The position numbers and the translations under genes are program-made. The notes under the pieces are model-generated. The model saw only the letters and a list, made by a program, of their open reading frames with translations, searched no databases and was not told where the DNA came from. Below, one piece after another: positions 46,140 to 54,568 of a stretch of DNA of 64,000 nucleotides. The stretch's first letter is position 1, and the number at the start of each line of letters is the position of its first letter. The DNA is from Flagellimonas oceanensis (GTDB lineage Bacteria; Bacteroidota; Bacteroidia; Flavobacteriales; Flavobacteriaceae). The stretch spans positions 1 through 64,000 of the forward strand of contig NZ_RZNA01000044.1 of assembly GCF_003992595.1 (NCBI RefSeq). Reading direction: 5' to 3'.

Positions 46140-46165
46140 GGTGTATACTATGCCCAATTTTTGCA
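46140..46165. repeat. 26-bp sequence matching the IS21 outer end
   Basis: GGTGTATACTATGCCC followed by AATTTTTGCA matches 383-409 with two substitutions and one single-base gap, in the same orientation. It may be a solitary IS terminus left by an old insertion. Confidence 0.35.
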
Positions 46166-46203
46166 GTAGAGGTAAGGATTTGGGTAGAATGTAAAAAAGA
46201 AAA

Positions 46204-46962
46204 TCAGGATTCAAGACCAGGATTAAGTTTTTTCATAAGCTCTTCTTTACGTCTAACGGCAACCTCAATTTTGGAGCCATCGGTCAATATAATATGACCT
46301 CCTTTCCCTTTGATATAGTGCTCTACTAATGATAGATTGACAAGATGGGACTTGTGCACTCTAAAAAAAGTATTGCTTTCCAGAATACCTTCAAAATACT
46401 TTAAGGTTTTGGAGGCCGTAATCTTTTTGTTGGAAAGTGTGTGGATGTGCGTATAATTCACGTCCGATTGAAATCTAATAATGTCGTTTGTATCTACCAT
46501 GGCAAATCCGTCCAAGGTAGGAATTGCAATTCTTTTTGATGATTCGTTTCCTTCTTTAAAATTATGGAATAGAATATCAATCTTTTTGGAAGTTTCTTTT
46601 AGGTTTCTTTGTTCCCTTAACTTTTGTAACGCACTGGCCAAATCAATTTTGTCAATTGGTTTTAAGAGATAATCCAAGGCTGAGAACTTAAATGCCTTTA
46701 GGGCGTAATTGTCAAAAGAGGTGGTAAATATCACTTCAAAATCGAATGTGTCCAGTTGAGATAGCAGGTCAAAACCTGTATTGTTCCCAAGTTGCACATC
46801 CAAAAAAACAATATCGGGGGATGAATCAGTGATTTTACGTTGGGCCTCATCAATGGTTTTGCAGCGGGCCATAACTTCAATATCATACCCTTCGTCCTGT
46901 AACAGTCCGTCCAAACGGTTGATACAGTGTTGCTCATCATCGACGATAATAGCCTTTAACAT
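46204..46962 (-). CDS. LytTR-family response regulator
   Basis: A 252-residue regulator: receiver domain starting MLKAIIVDDEQHCINRLDGL with phospho-acceptor in DIVFLDVQLGNNTG (about D55), TTSFDNYALKAF and ALDYLLKP; LytTR domain from about residue 150 (IAIPTLDGFAMVDTNDIIRF, TFFRVHKSHLVNLSLVEHYI). It follows the kinase gene by 7 bp on the minus strand. The pair is transcribed divergently from the lipoprotein and four paralogous exported proteins at 48955-54000, which are the most likely regulatory targets. Confidence 0.92.
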   Translation of the reverse strand: MLKAIIVDDEQHCINRLDGLLQDEGYDIEVMARCKTIDEAQRKITDSSPDIVFLDVQLGNNTGFDLLSQLDTFDFEVIFTTSFDNYALKAFKFSALDYLLKPIDKIDLASALQKLREQRNLKETSKKIDILFHNFKEGNESSKRIAIPTLDGFAMVDTNDIIRFQSDVNYTHIHTLSNKKITASKTLKYFEGILESNTFFRVHKSHLVNLSLVEHYIKGKGGHIILTDGSKIEVAVRRKEELMKKLNPGLES

Positions 46963-46969
46963 AGTGTTT

Positions 46970-48766
46970 TTAAAATTGAAGTTCCAAAGGAAGCCTTATC
47001 TCTACACGAAGCCCTTCCGTTTTGTCCAACAAATTAATAGATCCATTGGTATTCTTTAAATGGTTGATGATATCTATTCGATTGCTGGTAATTTTTACAC
47101 CAAACGAACCTTTCCTTTTGGCCTTTGTATTGGTTGCCGATCTTCCGACTCCATTGTCCTCCACAACGTACTCCAACATGTTATCATCTTTTTTTATCAT
47201 GAGGTCGATTTGCCCATCTCCTTGTTTTGGGGCAATCCCGTGCCAAATACTGTTTTCTATAAATGGTTGCAATAAGAGCGGGGGTACCAGTGTGTTTTCT
47301 GGTTCGACGCTTTCATCAATCGATATGTGGTAGTCGAGCTTGTTTTCCAACCGAAGGGCCTCTATCTGCATGTACAGTTCCATCAACTCCAGATCTTCCT
47401 CCAAGGTAATCCATTTTTTTTCCGAGTTTTCAAGGATAGATCGTGTGAGTTTGGAGAACTTGACCAAATAATCATCGGCCTGTTGTATATCGTTTTTGGA
47501 GATAAAATCGCTAATGGAATTGAGAGAATTAAAAATAAAATGGGGGTTCATTTGGGAGCGCAGGGCTTTGAGCTCGGTCTCTGCCACCTTTGCATTGAAT
47601 TCGGCCACTTTTCTTTTTTCCAGTGCATCGCGTCTGCGCTTGTACAAAAAATATCCTAAAATAGAGATCAATGCCAAGAGTATCGCCCCCAACAAATACC
47701 CATTTTTCACCAATTCCTGTCTCTTTATTTCCTCTTGGGCGACCGCTTGTTGGCGCTCCATTTGAAACTGCATTTCCTTTCGGGTCAATTCAGATCTCTT
47801 TTCCTCATTCAAAACACTGTCCCTGAGTTGCACATGTTCTTTGTAGGCGTCAAGGGCTTCGGCCATATTTCCGTTGTGCTCGAATACCTGGCTCAACACT
47901 TCCCACGAATCGGATTCCCATTCCACAGCACCAATCTCCTTGGAAAGCGAAAGGGCTTGACGGGCATTTGTTTCTGCCATTCCATAGTTGTTGAGCAATA
48001 CATTGATTTTTCCAATACTGTTCAATGCGGAGGCCTCAATATACTTGTTCCCAATCTGCTGGGCGAGGTCTGCTGCTTCTTGATAGTGTGCAAGCGCTTT
48101 TTCGTTCTGTCCCAGCTTTTTGTAGGCCAAGGCCAAGTTATTGGTAATCGCTGCTATAAACAGATTGTTCTCTTCCAGTTTGGCCAATGCAAGGGCCTTC
48201 TCCAAATAGGAAACACCTTCTTCAAAATTTTCGGTGTCGTTATACACAATGGCAATATTCGAAAGTGCTTTGATTTCATCTGGTCTGTTGTTCAGTGATT
48301 GTGCCGTTGACAAATAGGCGCGATAATTTGTCAAGGCCTTGTCATATTCCTTTAAATCAGCGTGGATATTACCAATATTGCCCAATAGACTTGACTCTAG
48401 TTGTTTGTTGACCATCTTTTGGCTCAAAACCAAGGCTTTTTGATACGCATCCAATGCATTGAGATTGTCTCCCAAAACATAATAGAGGTTTCCTTTTTGA
48501 CGGTGGGCCAGAGCTTCGCCCTTGATCCAATTTGTTTTTTCTGAAATAGCAATAGCTTCCTTAACATAAGGAAACGCCTCATTGGGACTGGAATAGGTCA
48601 TCTCCCCAGCTATTTCAATAAGCAGTCCGGCTCTTATGGTATCTTGTAAAGTATGTCCCTCCAATTCATTTCTCAGGGAGTCAAGCTGTACCTCTTGTGA
48701 AATTCCGTATAAGGGTAAAAATATAATGAGAAGGGAAAAACAGGTTTTTTTGATCGGTCGCAGCAT
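46970..48766 (-). CDS. TPR-containing LytS-type sensor histidine kinase
   Basis: A 598-residue kinase with a signal peptide (KKTCFSLLIIFLPLYGISQE), at least six canonical TPR units over residues ~45-330 (ALAHRQKGNLYYVLGDNLNA, DKALTNYRAYLSTAQSLNNR, EKALAHYQEAADLAQQIGNK), one membrane helix (GYLLGAILLALISILGYFLY, ~353-372), a coiled linker and a His_kinase domain with LRSQMNPHFIFNSLNSI as the phospho-acceptor region, ENSIWHGIAP (N box) and GSFGVKITSNRI (G box). The periplasmic TPR array presumably binds a protein partner. It pairs with the LytTR regulator 7 bp downstream. Confidence 0.92.
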   Translation of the reverse strand: MLRPIKKTCFSLLIIFLPLYGISQEVQLDSLRNELEGHTLQDTIRAGLLIEIAGEMTYSSPNEAFPYVKEAIAISEKTNWIKGEALAHRQKGNLYYVLGDNLNALDAYQKALVLSQKMVNKQLESSLLGNIGNIHADLKEYDKALTNYRAYLSTAQSLNNRPDEIKALSNIAIVYNDTENFEEGVSYLEKALALAKLEENNLFIAAITNNLALAYKKLGQNEKALAHYQEAADLAQQIGNKYIEASALNSIGKINVLLNNYGMAETNARQALSLSKEIGAVEWESDSWEVLSQVFEHNGNMAEALDAYKEHVQLRDSVLNEEKRSELTRKEMQFQMERQQAVAQEEIKRQELVKNGYLLGAILLALISILGYFLYKRRRDALEKRKVAEFNAKVAETELKALRSQMNPHFIFNSLNSISDFISKNDIQQADDYLVKFSKLTRSILENSEKKWITLEEDLELMELYMQIEALRLENKLDYHISIDESVEPENTLVPPLLLQPFIENSIWHGIAPKQGDGQIDLMIKKDDNMLEYVVEDNGVGRSATNTKAKRKGSFGVKITSNRIDIINHLKNTNGSINLLDKTEGLRVEIRLPLELQF

Positions 48767-48954
48767 GTTCTGAGGTTAGTGAACCCCAAATTTAAGCCAT
48801 TTGAACCATTAATGGGTTGTTCTGCCATGGTTTACGGATAAAGAAAGATTAGCTACGGTAATGTTGAATAAACATACGTATAATAATTGGCCATGGCACA
48901 GGGATAAAGGAATTCATAGTTTAGAGATTGCTATACGGCATAACCATTAACTTT
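48767..48954. promoter_or_regulatory. Divergent promoter region, kinase / lipoprotein block
   Basis: A 188-base region between the two divergent transcripts. AACCATTAA occurs near each end (within 48804-48812 and 48942-48950), the first inside the 10-bp palindrome CCATTAATGG (48806-48815). The 9-mer resembles LytTR half-sites in outline, but these copies are 138 bp apart, not adjacent as usual. Confidence 0.3.
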
Positions 48955-49494
48955 ATGAAATACACCACCATGCTTTTTCTGTCCTGTTCTATGTTATTTT
49001 TCTTTGTTGGTTGCGGCCCCGATGATGGTAGCGAACCTGAAAACGGAACATTAAACGAAGTACAGGGAACCATACAATTATCCGGGGAGGAAACTTCGGA
49101 GCTGGGTACTTCATTAACCGTTGGTAATATTGAAGTAGCCAATGTTGCCCTTTCGGGGACAGATAAATCGGTAATTCTGCTATCTGAGAACATTACTGTT
49201 GTTGATAATGAATTCATTTATGAAAACGACCAAAATGGATTTGTAATCGTGGCAGCCGATTTTTCCACCGGTGGCTCGCCCGATATTGATAAGACCATAT
49301 CCATGACCATAGTAAGGAATGGTCAGGAGTTCCGCCATGCCTGTTCCTCGCCCTACCAAAACTTTTTTACTGCATGCGGCGACGGGTTCGGTGTAAATTT
49401 TGAAACCAAACAGGTCATCTTTGAAAATACAACGGTAATCAATACCGATGATGACACCATTTTGACCATGGACGGAACCATAAATTGGGAATGA
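48955..49494 (+). CDS. Lipoprotein of unknown function
   Basis: A 179-residue lipoprotein starting at ATG 48955 (an in-frame ATG at 48928 would precede the signal peptide). Lipobox FFFVGCGPDD puts the lipidated Cys at about residue 21; the following acidic GPDDGSEPENG is a typical lipid-linked surface or periplasmic tether. The rest is beta-rich (NEVQGTIQLSGEETSELGTS, SVILLSENITVVDNEFIYEN) with a Cys pair (HACSSP, TACGDGF). No domain recognised. The stop overlaps the start of the next gene by 4 bp, coupling it to the four paralogous proteins downstream. Confidence 0.75.
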   Translation: MKYTTMLFLSCSMLFFFVGCGPDDGSEPENGTLNEVQGTIQLSGEETSELGTSLTVGNIEVANVALSGTDKSVILLSENITVVDNEFIYENDQNGFVIVAADFSTGGSPDIDKTISMTIVRNGQEFRHACSSPYQNFFTACGDGFGVNFETKQVIFENTTVINTDDDTILTMDGTINWE

Positions 49495-50537
49495 ACATCA
49501 AAGAAACAGTGTTAATGGTAAGATTTGGGTTTAGCGTTTTTCTTATGGTAGCAGCAGTGTTCCATAGTTTTGCACAGACAACTGGTACGGATGAATTGAT
49601 TACCTATAAGCCGCCCTCGGAGAATTATGTTTCAATAAATATTCAGGGGCACAAAGGATTGCACAGGTTTGGTGTTGTGGATTCTTATGACAATCAAAAT
49701 GGCAGTACAAATGCCAATCCCAGATCCAATGCTGTAAGGCCTGTTCGTGGTGGTGGTCGAAACCCAGAACAGCTTAAAAAGAATAAAATGGTAAATACAG
49801 GGAGAATCAATTTCTCCTTGTTGGTAAGCTTAAAATATCTCAAGCCATTTATGGGAGACTTGGAAAAAGACCGATTGATCATTTTAAGCAATAATCTTAC
49901 AGAAAAACAATCGAATTCCGCCTACCTCCAGCGATTTTTGCTCAATCAGGTTGCTCCGAATCTGTGTTTGGACGAGGAATGCAAGAATGTCAATCGAGGT
50001 AAAAATGAGTTTGAAAGACAGCGGAATTACAAAACCTTTGTAAATACTTGTTTGAATACGCTTTTGGAATGGAGTCAAGATGTTTTTAAAAATGATGAGC
50101 TGAGTGCTTATCATGTTTCTACCCTAAGTATTGGAGGAAATTATGATTTTGATAAAAAAGGCTACTGGGTGCATCATTATTTGAGCCTCAATGATATTTT
50201 CCCATTTAAACAGGGTGGGCCGAAAAGAGTGACCTTCGAACCTGTGAAACACTACGAAAATCAGCTTCTGAACGAATTGGCCCGAGGAAAAAGCATCAAC
50301 TTCTTCTTACCGATGGATGAGCAAACTGCTGAGCACTTTAAAAAAGAGGGCATCAACCGCTTATATCTAGTAAAAAAGATAAAATTACAACATTCGGATA
50401 AGGGGATGGATTCTCCCACAGACCCTATTGATTTTAACTATTCCCATGAAAATAGTGACATGGAAATTTATACGGACGAAGCTCTTGTAAATCATTTTAG
50501 GACCCTACCCCTAACCAATCTCACTTTTAAAAATTGA
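49491..50537 (+). CDS. Exported protein, paralogue 1 of a four-gene tandem family
   Basis: A 348-residue protein from ATG 49491 (ATGA overlap with the lipoprotein; a TTG at 49485 is rejected). Signal peptide ends HSFAQ. Shared family features: an opening phrase ITYKPPSENYVSINIQGHKG followed by LHRFGVVDSY; a central helical segment (EFERQRNYKTFVNTCLNTLL then EWSQDVF); the motif NYDFDKKGYWVHHYLSL; a late motif FFLPMDEQTAEHFKKEG; and an end phrase MEIYTDEAL. No catalytic pattern is evident. I recognise no family with certainty; the arrangement recalls DUF4852-like proteins, which I cannot verify here. Probably periplasmic or outer-membrane associated. Confidence 0.75.
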   Translation: MNIKETVLMVRFGFSVFLMVAAVFHSFAQTTGTDELITYKPPSENYVSINIQGHKGLHRFGVVDSYDNQNGSTNANPRSNAVRPVRGGGRNPEQLKKNKMVNTGRINFSLLVSLKYLKPFMGDLEKDRLIILSNNLTEKQSNSAYLQRFLLNQVAPNLCLDEECKNVNRGKNEFERQRNYKTFVNTCLNTLLEWSQDVFKNDELSAYHVSTLSIGGNYDFDKKGYWVHHYLSLNDIFPFKQGGPKRVTFEPVKHYENQLLNELARGKSINFFLPMDEQTAEHFKKEGINRLYLVKKIKLQHSDKGMDSPTDPIDFNYSHENSDMEIYTDEALVNHFRTLPLTNLTFKN

Positions 50538-50540
50538 TGT

Positions 50541-51572
50541 ATGAAACAGGTACTTTTTGTTATAACGGTGTTGGTATTCCAAATTATGGGATGGGGACAG
50601 TCACAGGAAATGGTATTTGATCCTCCCACAGCGGACTTCATTTCACTTTCCTTGCAGACTCACAAGGGTAAACTCCGTTTTGGGGTGCAGGATGAGTATT
50701 TTCTAAAATCAGATGGAACCTATGTAAGTTCAAGGGATGATGAGTACTTTGAAAAGGACAAACAATTCAGTCACAATAATGCGAGTAGGCACGCCTTTGT
50801 GGAGCTTTTGAAAATCAGGTTCAAAGAGGATATGTTCGATGTGATGGACAAGGATTTTTTTACGGAACGAACACAAAACATGTACGAAAAAGACCTTAAA
50901 TCCCATACGGCCCAACAACATGTGCTGGCCCTTGCCAACGCCTTGTGCAACAAACAGCAGTCCATACGGTTTTTCTGCAACCCAAAAGAAGAAGATTGTG
51001 CTTCGGGATTCCAGCAGGATGGGTATTATAACGAACCGCGTAATATTAGATCGTGGGGAGGAAGAGGAGCTTCAGAGTTTCAAAAATTAAGGGCATACAT
51101 CAATTTTGTAAAGGAGAAGTTTCCGTTGGTGGGGAAGTGGGCAAAAACGCTTTATTCAAACAATGTCTTGGGGGGATATTATGTTACACGGACCAATTTG
51201 GGCACCTACGATTTTAAGAACGGAGGCTATTGGTTGAACACGCATCAGTTTTACAATCAAGGCTTTTTATTAAAGTGGTACGGACTCCAACCCGCCAATT
51301 CATCAGAAAGAAAGTTGATGCACCCTAACGGTTCGTCGATACTGTTCAAAATGTCGCCCGAAGAGGCTGAAACCTTCTCTGAAAAGAACCAACAAATCTT
51401 TTTGGTATTTGATGTGACCGGTTACCTCAATGGCTTGGAAAACTATAGGGCAGATCAACTCAAGACCACTTTTAGCCTCAACAGTCCTGTTATCGAGATT
51501 TATTCAGATGACGGACTTACAAAAAAAGTGGGTGAAATCAATATCAATACCATGGTAACCAAGACCAGATAA
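50541..51572 (+). CDS. Exported protein, paralogue 2 of the tandem family
   Basis: A 343-residue protein with signal peptide (VLFVITVLVFQIMGWGQ). It shares the family phrases MVFDPPTADFISLSLQTHKG and KLRFGVQDEY, a helical core RSWGGRGASEFQKLRAYINF followed by VKEKFPLVGKWAKTLY, TYDFKNGGYWLNTHQFYNQG, LFKMSPEEAETFSEKNQQIF and VIEIYSDDGLTKKVGEI. It contains an internal Cys pair (FFCNPKEEDCASGF) at the position where paralogues 1 and 3 also carry two Cys. It starts 3 bp after paralogue 1. Function unknown. Confidence 0.75.
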   Translation: MKQVLFVITVLVFQIMGWGQSQEMVFDPPTADFISLSLQTHKGKLRFGVQDEYFLKSDGTYVSSRDDEYFEKDKQFSHNNASRHAFVELLKIRFKEDMFDVMDKDFFTERTQNMYEKDLKSHTAQQHVLALANALCNKQQSIRFFCNPKEEDCASGFQQDGYYNEPRNIRSWGGRGASEFQKLRAYINFVKEKFPLVGKWAKTLYSNNVLGGYYVTRTNLGTYDFKNGGYWLNTHQFYNQGFLLKWYGLQPANSSERKLMHPNGSSILFKMSPEEAETFSEKNQQIFLVFDVTGYLNGLENYRADQLKTTFSLNSPVIEIYSDDGLTKKVGEININTMVTKTR

Positions 51573-51582
51573 TCCAAAAGTT

Positions 51583-52749
51583 ATGAAAATGAAACCTGTA
51601 AAAACCAATGTCATTTTGATCGTGACTGTGTTAGGCTTGTTTATGCCGATTTCTGTCCAAGGTCAGTTTTTAAAAAAATTAAAAAAGAACGTAGAAAACA
51701 AGATTGTAAAAAAAGCCAGTGAGAAAACAGACGAGTTGTTGAATGGCAGCGGTGAGAAAACGTCGGTTCCCGATGAAAAACCTGGGCCCACATCGGACAA
51801 TAAAACATCCCAGGGCGAAACAGTTGATAAAAGAGAACCCCTTGCTTTAAACGATCAAAATGTGCTAACGTTCAAGGCACCCTCCAAAGATTTTAGGGAT
51901 GTCGTTATACAATCGCACAAGGGACTTCCCAGATATGGAGATGTTTATTTTTTAAGAGGGACCACGGAACCGACGATGAACAAAGCGTATGAGGCACTTA
52001 TAGAGTTGAAATTTTTGGAAAGTACCTTTAAGGATTTGGACCGATCAAAGTTGACCAAACATCAGAACATAGCAGGGGACCTTGCAAAAAAGAATTCTGA
52101 ATTTGCCCAAAATCACTTGTTGATTCTAGCTAGGGAAACCCTATCCGATGAAAAGCTTCAAGATTACTTTTGTGATTCCGAAGCCAAATCCCCCTGCAAT
52201 TTCTATAATCCCGCTGGGGAGAGGGCACATGTTTCCTCTTGGGGAGGTAATCGTAACAATGAGTTTTCCCAGAACCGCAGTTATACAAACTTTATCAAGA
52301 ACCATTATGGTACTCTTCAGGCATGGAGCAATTCATTTTATGAAGATGGGACCCAAATTGCATATTTCGTAGCTAGGGGAGCAGTGGCTGAAAAATATGA
52401 TTTCAAAAACAAAGGCTATTGGATCAGAAGTATATTCTCCATTGGTGGGGACTTTATATTGCACAACTCTAATTTTTTGGCCTATTCAGAAAATGAAAAA
52501 ACTTTAAAAAATTACTCAAAGAAGGTTTTTCTTCCTGTTGGACCCACCGCAGCCAAAACATTTAATTTAATTGAGCGCTCCCCGGTGTTTGTTGTTTTTA
52601 AGGTCAAAGTAACCCCTAAGATTACGAGTCCGACCCGCATTTCATGGGAATTTGAACTGGAAGACACTAGGATGGAGTTTTACAAGGATGGCCTGTTAAG
52701 TCAAAAAATGGGTGAATCGGATATCAGGACTATTAAATTTAAGGATTGA
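51583..52749 (+). CDS. Exported protein, paralogue 3, with amphipathic Lys-rich N-terminal helix
   Basis: A 388-residue protein with signal peptide ending SVQGQ. Unlike paralogues 1 and 2 it has an inserted region after the signal: FLKKLKKNVENKIVKKASEK followed by TDELLNG, a strongly basic amphipathic helix, then a low-complexity Pro/Ser/Thr linker (~55-95). The shared domain follows: FKAPSKDFRDVVIQSHKGLP, HVSSWGGNRNNEFSQNRSYT then NFIKNHYGTLQAWSNSFYED, KYDFKNKGYWIRSIF, FLPVGPTAAKTF and MEFYKDGLLSQKMGE. It is 10 bp after paralogue 2. The basic helix and linker could contact peptidoglycan, membrane or a partner. Function unknown. Confidence 0.75.
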   Translation: MKMKPVKTNVILIVTVLGLFMPISVQGQFLKKLKKNVENKIVKKASEKTDELLNGSGEKTSVPDEKPGPTSDNKTSQGETVDKREPLALNDQNVLTFKAPSKDFRDVVIQSHKGLPRYGDVYFLRGTTEPTMNKAYEALIELKFLESTFKDLDRSKLTKHQNIAGDLAKKNSEFAQNHLLILARETLSDEKLQDYFCDSEAKSPCNFYNPAGERAHVSSWGGNRNNEFSQNRSYTNFIKNHYGTLQAWSNSFYEDGTQIAYFVARGAVAEKYDFKNKGYWIRSIFSIGGDFILHNSNFLAYSENEKTLKNYSKKVFLPVGPTAAKTFNLIERSPVFVVFKVKVTPKITSPTRISWEFELEDTRMEFYKDGLLSQKMGESDIRTIKFKD

Positions 52750-52752
52750 GAC

Positions 52753-54000
52753 ATGAAATGTAATTGTTCCAAAGAGGTTGTATGGCTGATAATGGGTGTT
52801 GTGATGATGGCCATGCCACAGCCAGTGAATGGTCAGTTTTTTAAAAAACTGAAAAAACAGGCAGAGGAAAAAATTATAAAAAAAGCGGATAAAAAAGTAG
52901 ATGATATTCTTAATGGGAATAAGGATACCGAACAAGGGCCAAGCACACAAACGGGTGGTACAACCCAAACCGAGAAAAAAACCATTAACCAAAATACCGC
53001 ACAACAAAACGCCAATATATCATTAGATGATTCCGAGTATTTGGTCTACAAATCACCTGACCCGGCCTTTAAAGACATTGTGATACAAAAGATAAAGGAA
53101 CTTCCAAGATTTGGTGCGATTGATTCTTATATGATGCGGGATAATCCAAAAAAAGTAGATCTTTCCAAAGAAGCTGCCGAGAAAAGAAATTTGACCGGTT
53201 TGGGGTATACTGGGTTTGCACACTTGGTACGGATAAATATGCTTAAAGAGCATTTTAAGGCAATGGATAGGGACGCTCTTACACAACAGACAAAAGGCAA
53301 GATCATTGAAAAGGAGGCCAAATCCAGTTTGGCGCAAAAAGTACTGAAGGAATTTGCTTTTGATATGGGAACCGATGCCCTTAAAAAGGAATATTTCATG
53401 AATGATTGGAGCGGAACCGGTAAAAGCGCAGTGGTAAGGGAATGGGGAGGACACCAAGCAGATGATTTTACGGAAAATGAAAGGTATGTGGCCTTTGTGG
53501 AAAAGTACCTAGATATTATTTTAAAATGGGCCGAAGACTTTTTTGCCGATGGTTCTGAAGATTTTCAACTGGTGCATACCATAAAGTTTCAAGGGCAGTA
53601 TGACTTTGATGAAGGAGGTTTTTGGGTGCGGTTGCCCATTAAAAGACCACCTCTTGGTGCTATCTCCGCTGTTGAGTACTTTAATGAATTTGCTCCCAAA
53701 ACACCGTACGGGCATGCGTTTTTCAATAAGACGGAACAAGTGGATTATATCAACGGCGATGTACTTTTTAAAATAAGCCCGGATAAGGCCGAAGCATTGA
53801 TTAATGATAAGAGTGTACTGCTACAGCTTACAATGAAGGTTAGGTCTGTTTTTAAAGATTTTGATACAGGCAACCCTTTTGTCTATGGGGCCAATTATAC
53901 CTATCATTTTCTTGACCCCACATTGGAATTGTATTCAGATGCTCAATTGACTAGAAAAATAGGAGAAATCAATTTGGGAAACCTGGTGTATAAAGACTAG
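52753..54000 (+). CDS. Exported protein, paralogue 4, with amphipathic Lys-rich N-terminal helix
   Basis: A 415-residue protein, 3 bp after paralogue 3 and closest to it. The signal peptide ends PVNGQ; then FFKKLKKQAEEKIIKKADKK and VDDILNG repeat the basic helix, followed by a Gln/Thr-rich linker. The shared domain includes LVYKSPDPAFKDIVIQKIKE, VREWGGHQADDFTENERYVA then FVEKYLDIILKWAEDFFADG, QYDFDEGGFWVRLPI, DVLFKISPDKAEALINDKS and LELYSDAQLTRKIGEINLG. It lacks the central Cys pair of the other three. It is the last gene of the block; the 18-bp repeat lies 127 nt downstream. Confidence 0.75.
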   Translation: MKCNCSKEVVWLIMGVVMMAMPQPVNGQFFKKLKKQAEEKIIKKADKKVDDILNGNKDTEQGPSTQTGGTTQTEKKTINQNTAQQNANISLDDSEYLVYKSPDPAFKDIVIQKIKELPRFGAIDSYMMRDNPKKVDLSKEAAEKRNLTGLGYTGFAHLVRINMLKEHFKAMDRDALTQQTKGKIIEKEAKSSLAQKVLKEFAFDMGTDALKKEYFMNDWSGTGKSAVVREWGGHQADDFTENERYVAFVEKYLDIILKWAEDFFADGSEDFQLVHTIKFQGQYDFDEGGFWVRLPIKRPPLGAISAVEYFNEFAPKTPYGHAFFNKTEQVDYINGDVLFKISPDKAEALINDKSVLLQLTMKVRSVFKDFDTGNPFVYGANYTYHFLDPTLELYSDAQLTRKIGEINLGNLVYKD

Positions 54001-54126
54001 TCTAGTCGAGCATGTTTGAGATTTTGGAGATGTGCACAAAAATCAAATATTATTTGTACGTAGTTCTTTTCATTTAAACCTAATCTTTTAAATTTGATGC
54101 TAGAAAGTATCAGGTTTCACACGAAT

Positions 54127-54144
54127 ATGTCCTGTAGGGTGTCC
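54127..54144 (+). repeat. 18-bp direct repeat, right copy of the 46-54 kb block
   Basis: ATGTCCTGTAGGGTGTCC differs from the copy at 45966-45983 at one position. It lies just beyond the last paralogue, so the two copies bracket the LytTR/lipoprotein/paralogue block of about 8.1 kb. Confidence 0.65.
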
Positions 54145-54261
54145 TTTTTTGGATGGTCAAGAAAAAACTTTGGAAATACAAGGGGTTTCAAAGGATTGGT
54201 TAAAACTGTCACCCCGACGAACATGATATTGTTTGGAAATAAACGGTATCATATTTAATTG

Positions 54262-54296
54262 AAAGCCATAAAATTATATATTTTCTGGCTTTTTTG
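54262..54296. terminator. Terminator hairpin, possibly bidirectional
   Basis: AAAGCCA (54262-54268)/TGGCTTT (54286-54292) encloses AAAAT/ATTTT, with six or more T following on the plus strand and A-rich sequence on the other side. It separates the paralogue operon from the convergent Nudix regulator. Confidence 0.65.
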
Positions 54297-54568
54297 TTTT
54301 CCCATTAAGAGCAGGGATGTCTTGTTTTCACTGAATACTTGTCAATAGTGGGATTCAAATTTAGGCTCTAATCAAGGAAGATTTCAATCTTTATAGAAGG
54401 GGGGCAGTAACCACAAAAAAATGTCCATCTAGTAGTACCGGTACCGTCATCAATACAAAACATGCTGAGATTGTTTATGATTTGTATCAATCGAGTTGGA
54501 ATAGAGACAGGTTTCATGTGCAGACACACCGTCGATATTGGTAACATACATTGTCACACAACCCACCA

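Larger units (their letters stand above)
45884..46203. other. Intergenic region between convergent genes
   Basis: A 320-base gap holding, in order, one copy of the 18-bp flanking repeat (45966-45983), a hairpin (46037-46064), a palindrome with T-run (46099-46132) and a 26-bp sequence resembling the IS21 outer end (46140-46165). I see no coding sequence. Confidence 0.6.
54001..54568. other. Intergenic region between convergent genes
   Basis: A 568-base gap with the right-hand 18-bp repeat (54127-54144) and a terminator (54262-54296). From 54300 to the stop of the Nudix regulator I see no gene, RNA or clear repeat. A frame opening at 54462 is mostly the antisense of the Nudix gene. Confidence 0.6.

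Noticed and set aside
47735..48298. Plus-strand open frame of 187 codons
   Set aside because: Antisense of the TPR repeats of the LytS-type kinase; the TPR periodicity on the minus strand decides.
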